A DNA stretch of 25,580 bases. It comes from Candidatus Stahliibacteriota bacterium (GTDB lineage Bacteria; Hydrothermota; Tepidihabitantia; SM23-42). The stretch spans positions 1 through 25,580 of the forward strand of contig JAUWLY010000008.1 of the NCBI GenBank assembly GCA_030613445.1. The letters run 5' to 3'. Position 1 is the first letter of the stretch. Each line of letters starts with the position of its first letter. Made by a program: the position numbers and the translations under genes. Below are positions 21,790 through 25,580 of the stretch, in pieces. Under the pieces are notes generated by a model, which worked only from the letters and a program-made list of their open reading frames with translations, was not told where the DNA came from and searched no databases.

Positions 21790-22110
21790 GGGCTGTGAGA
21801 GATAGGAGCGGGGAGCTCGGAAGGGAAAAGCGTAGTGCGTAAGACGTAGAACGTAGTGCGAAAACCTGTAAAGAAAGATTCTAGATGATAGATACTAGAG
21901 ACAAGGCAGATACTAGATACTAGAGACAAGGCAGATACTAGATACTAGATGCTAGACCAGAAAGATACCAGACGCTTGATGCTGGACCAGAAAGATTCTA
22001 GATGTTGCGTAAGCTGTGGGGTCAGGTCTTGGCTTAGAGACATAATGATTAGAACGTAGGGTGTCCCGGTGGAATAGTGAATAGAAGGGTGAGTTCCAAT
22101 CGAGTCTTAA
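21790..22110. repeat. Intergenic repeat tract: TAGATACTAGA-type tandem units
   Basis: No gene is visible in the gap 21731-22220 apart from the promoters. At 21830-21860 the word CGTAGTGCG recurs with GACGTAGAAC between. At 21891-21915 and 21916-21940 there are two identical 25-bp units (GATACTAGAGACAAGGCA followed by GATACTA). Two diverged copies of GATGCTxGACCAGAAAGAT lie at about 21948 and 21978. The tract ends TCTAGATGTTGCG and GGGGTCAGGTCTT (about 22019-22031). Words are shared with 13632-13718. Confidence 0.7.
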
Positions 22111-22115
22111 GGCTC

Positions 22116-22143
22116 TTGACAAAATCGAAATCGCTATTATAAT
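22116..22143 (+). promoter_or_regulatory. Promoter of the secreted propeller gene
   Basis: TTGACA (22116-22121), 16-bp spacer, consensus TATAAT (22138-22143). The start predicted near 22150 leaves a leader of about 70 nt and excludes the upstream in-frame ATG 22164 as a well-spaced start. Confidence 0.7.
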
Positions 22144-22220
22144 AAAGATAGGAACGAAGTGAGATGCTGTTGCTGGGACGGATTTTGCGGGAAGGTGTCT
22201 CTTTAGCTGAGGAGGAGGAA

Positions 22221-23828
22221 ATGAAAAGAACAATTGTTTTAGGATTGGTGATACTTCTCAATCCTATTGTATGGTCTATATTAGTTGCCCTGCCCCAGGA
22301 CGAAGCAGTATTCCTGCGTGATACTGAAAATGGATTGACCATAGTTCAAGAAAAGGGGTTGCCCAATACTGATGATTCAAGGACATTTTGTGATGCTTCA
22401 GTGATATGGTCAGCCTACTTAATAGATGCTATTTACCGGACAACATCATATACTCTTAATAGTTATGTGTTTGCAGGCACATATCTCAATCCGCCAAAAG
22501 AAGCCGAATTATTTGCGTTGGCTGGCGGCGGTATACCAGATTGGACTTATGGGGGAACTGAATTCTATACTGATGCTGGTGACGGCGTTTTTACCTTAGC
22601 AGCAGTTGATAAAGATGCCCTGGGCATAAATGTGAGTAAATGGTCTGATCCGGGAAACAGTACACCGGATTGGACTAGCAGTTTTCTAACGTATGCTGTA
22701 ACTTCCTACGGACCAATTGCTGTAGCTGATGACGGATCGACTATTGCAGTTATAGCCGCGCCATCTGGAACTGATGCTCATCTATTATTGTTCGATACTG
22801 ATTCAATACTGGGCGATTATGTGGCTTCTGGCCTGGGATTTCCTCGCTACGTGAAAATCAATGCAGATGGTCGCTACACCGCCTTTATTGCTCTTTCTAC
22901 GATCGTTATATTTGATCGTGATCTGTTGAGTGTGCGCGCTCAGATCTCAATGGGATTTACTAACAGCGCTTTGGATATCTCTGGAGACGGCAACCTCCTT
23001 GCCTATGGCTGGCCGACTCTCAGGGTTATGGAGTGGAACGGGGCATCATATCAGGAATTATGGAATTGGAACCCCGGAGGTCATTATGTGAGCAGAATAG
23101 CAATATCTACTGATGGCTCTACAATCGTCTCCTGCTGGTATACAACTTCGTACAATACCATTAAGGTGGTAGTTCATAATGTCGGTTCATCGACGCCTTT
23201 GTGGATATATGATTACCCTATGTCCAGTGGAGTTTATCAGGAGAGCGCCAGTGATCTCGATATTACGGACGATGGTAAATACTTTGTAATTGGCAGTTGG
23301 GGTGATGCGGATAATATAAACCCAGAGGTGAATATATTCCAGCGCGATACTATCCCGCACGTATTTTATAGTGTGGATATGCCCGGTTCGATGTTTTCAA
23401 CAGATATAAGCAGTGACGGTAATTACGCCACTGCTTGCGGCAAACACATTCACGCCAATGTTAGTGGACGCGGGGGCGATATCGTCATGATCGGCACTGA
23501 CATAGTGGGGATTTCTGAAAATGATTCAGTTGATCTGCACTCAAATCCTGTGTTACTTAGCGCCTACCCAAATCCATTCACGAAATCGATTATAATCAAT
23601 TTTAGCAAAGCACAAAGTGCCGAGAGCATAGAGTTAAAGATATATGATATTTCCGGGAAAATGGTAAAATCATTTGGTCGCAGCACTACGTATAACGCCA
23701 TGCAGCCTACGCAGATTAGCTGGGATGGTAAGGATGATCAGAACAGACAACTACCCACAGGAGTCTATTTTGTAAAGCTGCAAACAGATGAATATGTGGA
23801 AACAGGCGAACTAATCCTTATAAGATAA
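22221..23828 (+). CDS. Secreted beta-propeller-like protein with C-terminal sorting domain
   Basis: A 535-aa protein. ATG 22221 is preferred to 22164: GGAGGAGGAA lies directly upstream and signal peptide MKRTIVLGLVILLNPIVWSILVA follows. The centre has repeats with VAVVDDGSTIAVIAAPSGTD-like blades (AVADDGSTIAVIA, INADGRYTAFIA, DISGDGNLLAYG, ISTDGSTIVSC, ITDDGKYFVIGSWG, ISSDGNYATACG), six or seven in number, each D-G-x-x-x-x-x-x. This resembles the YVTN/WD40-type propeller used by secreted binding proteins. The C-terminal LSAYPNPFTKSIIINF, YDISGKMVKSF, QLPTGVYFVKLQTD and ELILIR form a FlgD-like/T9SS type A sorting domain. It should be exported and anchored; ligand unknown. Confidence 0.85.
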   Translation: MKRTIVLGLVILLNPIVWSILVALPQDEAVFLRDTENGLTIVQEKGLPNTDDSRTFCDASVIWSAYLIDAIYRTTSYTLNSYVFAGTYLNPPKEAELFALAGGGIPDWTYGGTEFYTDAGDGVFTLAAVDKDALGINVSKWSDPGNSTPDWTSSFLTYAVTSYGPIAVADDGSTIAVIAAPSGTDAHLLLFDTDSILGDYVASGLGFPRYVKINADGRYTAFIALSTIVIFDRDLLSVRAQISMGFTNSALDISGDGNLLAYGWPTLRVMEWNGASYQELWNWNPGGHYVSRIAISTDGSTIVSCWYTTSYNTIKVVVHNVGSSTPLWIYDYPMSSGVYQESASDLDITDDGKYFVIGSWGDADNINPEVNIFQRDTIPHVFYSVDMPGSMFSTDISSDGNYATACGKHIHANVSGRGGDIVMIGTDIVGISENDSVDLHSNPVLLSAYPNPFTKSIIINFSKAQSAESIELKIYDISGKMVKSFGRSTTYNAMQPTQISWDGKDDQNRQLPTGVYFVKLQTDEYVETGELILIR

Positions 23829-23901
23829 GTTATTAGGTTATTGAATAATTGAACAAAACAGTAATTCGGTTACTTTAATAAAATAGTTGGGAGTTTTAGA
23901 T

Positions 23902-23966
23902 AACGGCGAATGGCGTCATCCGATTTATCGGACACGACAACAGATTAATGTTCAATGAACGCCGTT
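23902..23966. repeat. Long palindromic element with inner TCCGATTTATCGGA
   Basis: Outer arms AACGGCG (23902-23908) and CGCCGTT (23960-23966) enclose a perfect 14-bp palindrome TCCGAT-TT-ATCGGA (23919-23932). The inner word in reverse (TGTCCGATAAATCGGA) recurs at about 8228-8243. It lies in the 235-bp gap between two genes. A REP-like element or structured RNA is possible. Confidence 0.55.
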
Positions 23967-24026
23967 GCTTCCTTATGGGGCGTGGGTGAATCGACCGACT
24001 ATAGTAGTGTTTGAGCAACCAGATCA

Positions 24027-24057
24027 TTGACTTTGGCGAGTTCTTATATAGTATACT
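24027..24057 (+). promoter_or_regulatory. Possible promoter of the 301-aa gene (leaderless)
   Basis: TTGACT (24027-24032) and TATACT (24052-24057), with a long 19-bp spacer. An alternative -10, TATAGT at 24047, would give 14 bp. ATG 24064 is 6 nt after TATACT, with no Shine-Dalgarno sequence. Confidence 0.35.
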
Positions 24058-24063
24058 AATGTA

Positions 24064-24969
24064 ATGCATTTAAAAAATCTGGAAAGGATCCTCAAATATA
24101 CTCTGAAAGAAACTTCTGGCGAAAAGATAATAGATATACTCTATGAGAAGACGAAATCTACGATTGAGCAGCACATAACCAAACGTGACGTCGAGAACTT
24201 TGTTGCCTACATTAGATTACTTTCTGAATATCCACAAGGTCAAAAATGTTTCAAGCTCGGACGCAAACAAGTGCAAGATTATGTGAATCGCATCTATAGT
24301 GAGTGTGACCATAAGACGCGTTATTTGAGAACAAATAATCTCTATAATTATCTTGAAAATATGTTAGGCAGCAATATAGTGCTCGATAAGACAGAAGTTA
24401 CCGTGATATACAAAAAACTAAGTGAAGATAAACGATCATCAATTGAAAAAATAATGTGTCGTGTTTGCATTGCGATGATACTGAAATGGCTTCAGGGATC
24501 CCTGCAGGACAAATTGTCTGAAGGTTTACATAGTCATATAGTCTTTTTAGCCTCTACTTACGGGATGTATGGAACCAACCGGGTATTCAATGTTGATTGG
24601 CAGCCATATAGCATCTCTGGAAATGATGCAGCATTGATTGAAAGTGAATACCCGGTTTTCGAAACTGCAATAGCTAATGCGATCAAAAATATAAAAAAAG
24701 CTTCAATCAAAAAAGAATATTCCAATAAACGAGAAGTTCAATTCCAATTCGTTCTTTCAAGTATCGATCATCTTATTACAATGAGCAAAAAAGGACTGCT
24801 TGAATCCTGTGAAGCCTTTATAGATAAAATAATTATTGCCGCATCCTTGATTTATTTGCAGGATGAATTCGTAGAAAAAAATTCAGAATTGAGAAGTCTT
24901 ATCAATCTTATCGTATCTTTCTATTATCAGTTCCGCGACAAACGCTATATCCCTATTCTCACAAACTAA
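24064..24969 (+). CDS. Hypothetical helical protein, 301 aa
   Basis: No signal peptide and no membrane span. The sequence is helical and basic at the start (MHLKNLERILKYTLKETSGE). Later come LGRKQVQDYVNRIYSECDHK, IMCRVCIAMILKWLQGSLQD, and C-terminal ITMSKKGLLESCEAFIDKII. There are several Cys (about 78, 142 and 146), of which 142 and 146 are in C-R-V-C. No family is recognised. The ORF is full length with consistent codon use. Leaderless translation is suggested by the ATG 6 nt after a TATACT box. A small hairpin (AGATCAT/ATGATCT, 24972-24996) follows the stop. Confidence 0.7.
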   Translation: MHLKNLERILKYTLKETSGEKIIDILYEKTKSTIEQHITKRDVENFVAYIRLLSEYPQGQKCFKLGRKQVQDYVNRIYSECDHKTRYLRTNNLYNYLENMLGSNIVLDKTEVTVIYKKLSEDKRSSIEKIMCRVCIAMILKWLQGSLQDKLSEGLHSHIVFLASTYGMYGTNRVFNVDWQPYSISGNDAALIESEYPVFETAIANAIKNIKKASIKKEYSNKREVQFQFVLSSIDHLITMSKKGLLESCEAFIDKIIIAASLIYLQDEFVEKNSELRSLINLIVSFYYQFRDKRYIPILTN

Positions 24970-24971
24970 CA

Positions 24972-24996
24972 AGATCATTGGTTTGATCGATGATCT
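24972..24996 (+). terminator. Weak hairpin after the 301-aa gene
   Basis: AGATCAT (24972-24978) and ATGATCT (24990-24996), 7-bp perfect stem with an 11-nt loop, 3 bp beyond the stop. The stem is AT-rich and no T run follows, so termination is uncertain. Confidence 0.3.
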
Positions 24997-25004
24997 CTGA
25001 TAGC

Positions 25005-25032
25005 TTGACATTAGACTGATTGCGCCTATAGT
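25005..25032 (+). promoter_or_regulatory. Promoter of the terminal membrane-kinase gene
   Basis: TTGACA (25005-25010), 16-bp spacer, TATAGT (25027-25032). The predicted start is about 6 nt before ATG 25045, so the leader is very short. Confidence 0.55.
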
Positions 25033-25044
25033 TCATTAAAGAAA

Positions 25045-25580
25045 ATGGGGAACGTAACCGAAGGCAAGCGAGTTGATAATAAAATGTTCAATCCCTGGCG
25101 GATGATCTGGCACGTTTTTGGTGGAATCATACCGATATTATACTATTTTGTGCCTTTGGCAAAAGTAACAGTACTGGCAATCATTGCGCTTTTCTTCTTA
25201 TTGTTTCTGGCCTTTGATATCATTCGTTTGAGAATTCCATCACTGAACCGGAAATTTATAACTAAATACTCTTTTCTGATCCGGGAATATGAGAGAACGC
25301 AATTTAACACGACGACTTATTTCTTACTAGCATCCTTCTTGAGCATTTTGCTATTTCCCAAAGATATTGCAGTAGTCGTGCTATGCTTTTTAGCATTTGG
25401 CGATACAATCGCGTCTTTCATCGGTGGGACATTCGGTAGAATTAGAATTTTTGACAAGACCATAGAAGGAAGCATGGCATGTTTCCTGGTTTGTTTTATT
25501 ATCGCAAACCTATTATTAGGTTTTCGACTTTCGCTTATTGGAGCACTCGTGGCTACGTTTGCCGAATTACTGCCCTTGAA
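25045..25580 (+). CDS. Dolichol kinase/Dgk1/VTE5-type membrane kinase, N-terminal part (3' end outside window)
   Basis: An open frame of 178 codons from ATG 25045, without a stop before the window end. Another ATG (MFNPWRMIW) at 25084 is possible. Several membrane helices are visible (VTVLAIIALFFLLFLAF, YFLLASFLSILLF, IAVVVLCFLAF, CFLVCFIIANLLL). Motif LAFGDTIASFIGGTFGR, then FDKTIEGSMACFL, matches the G-D-x-x-A-x-x-x-G...K-T-x-E-G-(S/T) signature of the CTP-dependent polyprenol/diacylglycerol kinase group (SEC59, DGK1, VTE5; related to CdsA). In this group CTP phosphorylates a lipid alcohol such as dolichol, diacylglycerol or phytol. The substrate here is not known. N-terminal WRMIWHVFGGIIP carries the conserved R-x-x-x-H of the family. 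Confidence 0.8.
   Translation, partial: MGNVTEGKRVDNKMFNPWRMIWHVFGGIIPILYYFVPLAKVTVLAIIALFFLLFLAFDIIRLRIPSLNRKFITKYSFLIREYERTQFNTTTYFLLASFLSILLFPKDIAVVVLCFLAFGDTIASFIGGTFGRIRIFDKTIEGSMACFLVCFIIANLLLGFRLSLIGALVATFAELLPL

Noticed and set aside
21875..22010. CRISPR-like array
   Set aside because: Units are adjacent or diverged without spacers of constant length, and no cas gene is present.

Overview
The window reads as chromosomal DNA of an uncultured Gram-negative (diderm) bacterium. Evidence for an outer envelope includes an Omp85/D15-type beta-barrel protein, two lipoproteins, many signal peptides, and secreted FG-GAP or beta-propeller proteins ending in T9SS type A-like sorting domains with a GVYFV(R/K)L...LI(M/L)R tail. 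This combination suits the FCB-like candidate phyla (WOR-3/Stahlbacteria, Cloacimonadota, Marinimicrobia). WOR-3 is my best guess, but no rRNA or marker gene is present to prove it. I see no phage, insertion sequence, CRISPR array, tRNA or rRNA.

Layout. 1-330: end of an Hsp20-like gene, a 50-codon ORF and a strong terminator. 333-3443: a YARHG lipid- or envelope-targeted protein on the minus strand, divergent from a plus-strand run of three genes (possible histone-fold protein, SPOR-like exported protein, DUF2225-like Cys-rich TPR protein). 3537-5754: a minus-strand Omp85-like barrel divergent from a papain-fold-like (BtrH-N-like) cytosolic protein. 5855-7144: secreted WWENDG-repeat protein. 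7214-7887: minus-strand pair, DUF6982-like plus degenerate Hsp20. 7888-8345: repeat-bearing gap. 8346-9731: PAS-PAS-GGDEF diguanylate cyclase. 9818-12202: minus-strand operon of two lipoproteins and a short exported protein whose end lies in a repeat. 12378-12938: GNAT acetyltransferase. 13124-15573: DUF456 membrane protein, cysteine synthase, a 78-aa protein and a degenerate response regulator. 15643-16881: FG-GAP secreted protein broken by one in-frame TGA. 17024-17196: a tiny promoter-bearing gene that changes frame at an eight-T run. 17238-17768: secreted duplicated-domain protein. 17971-19767: secreted metallophosphoesterase with a CBM9-like end. 19814-21730: zinc-ribbon/TPR/TM/PEGA protein. 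22221-23828: secreted propeller with sorting domain. 24064-24969: unknown. 25045 to end: dolichol-kinase/Dgk1-like membrane kinase, cut by the window.

Most genes are single transcription units facing in alternating directions. I could find sigma70-like promoters by eye in front of most of them, and twelve share exactly TTGAC(A/T)-N16-TATAAT-like spacing. Several place the start codon 6-8 nt after the -10 box, so leaderless transcripts are likely. The most notable irregularities are the lone TGA in the FG-GAP gene, the frame change at the T8 run in the tiny gene, a 25-bp repeat found directly after genes (once supplying a stop codon), and tandem TAGATACTAGA-type repeat tracts. I did not find a convincing new multi-gene system; there is no defence-island or mobile-element architecture.
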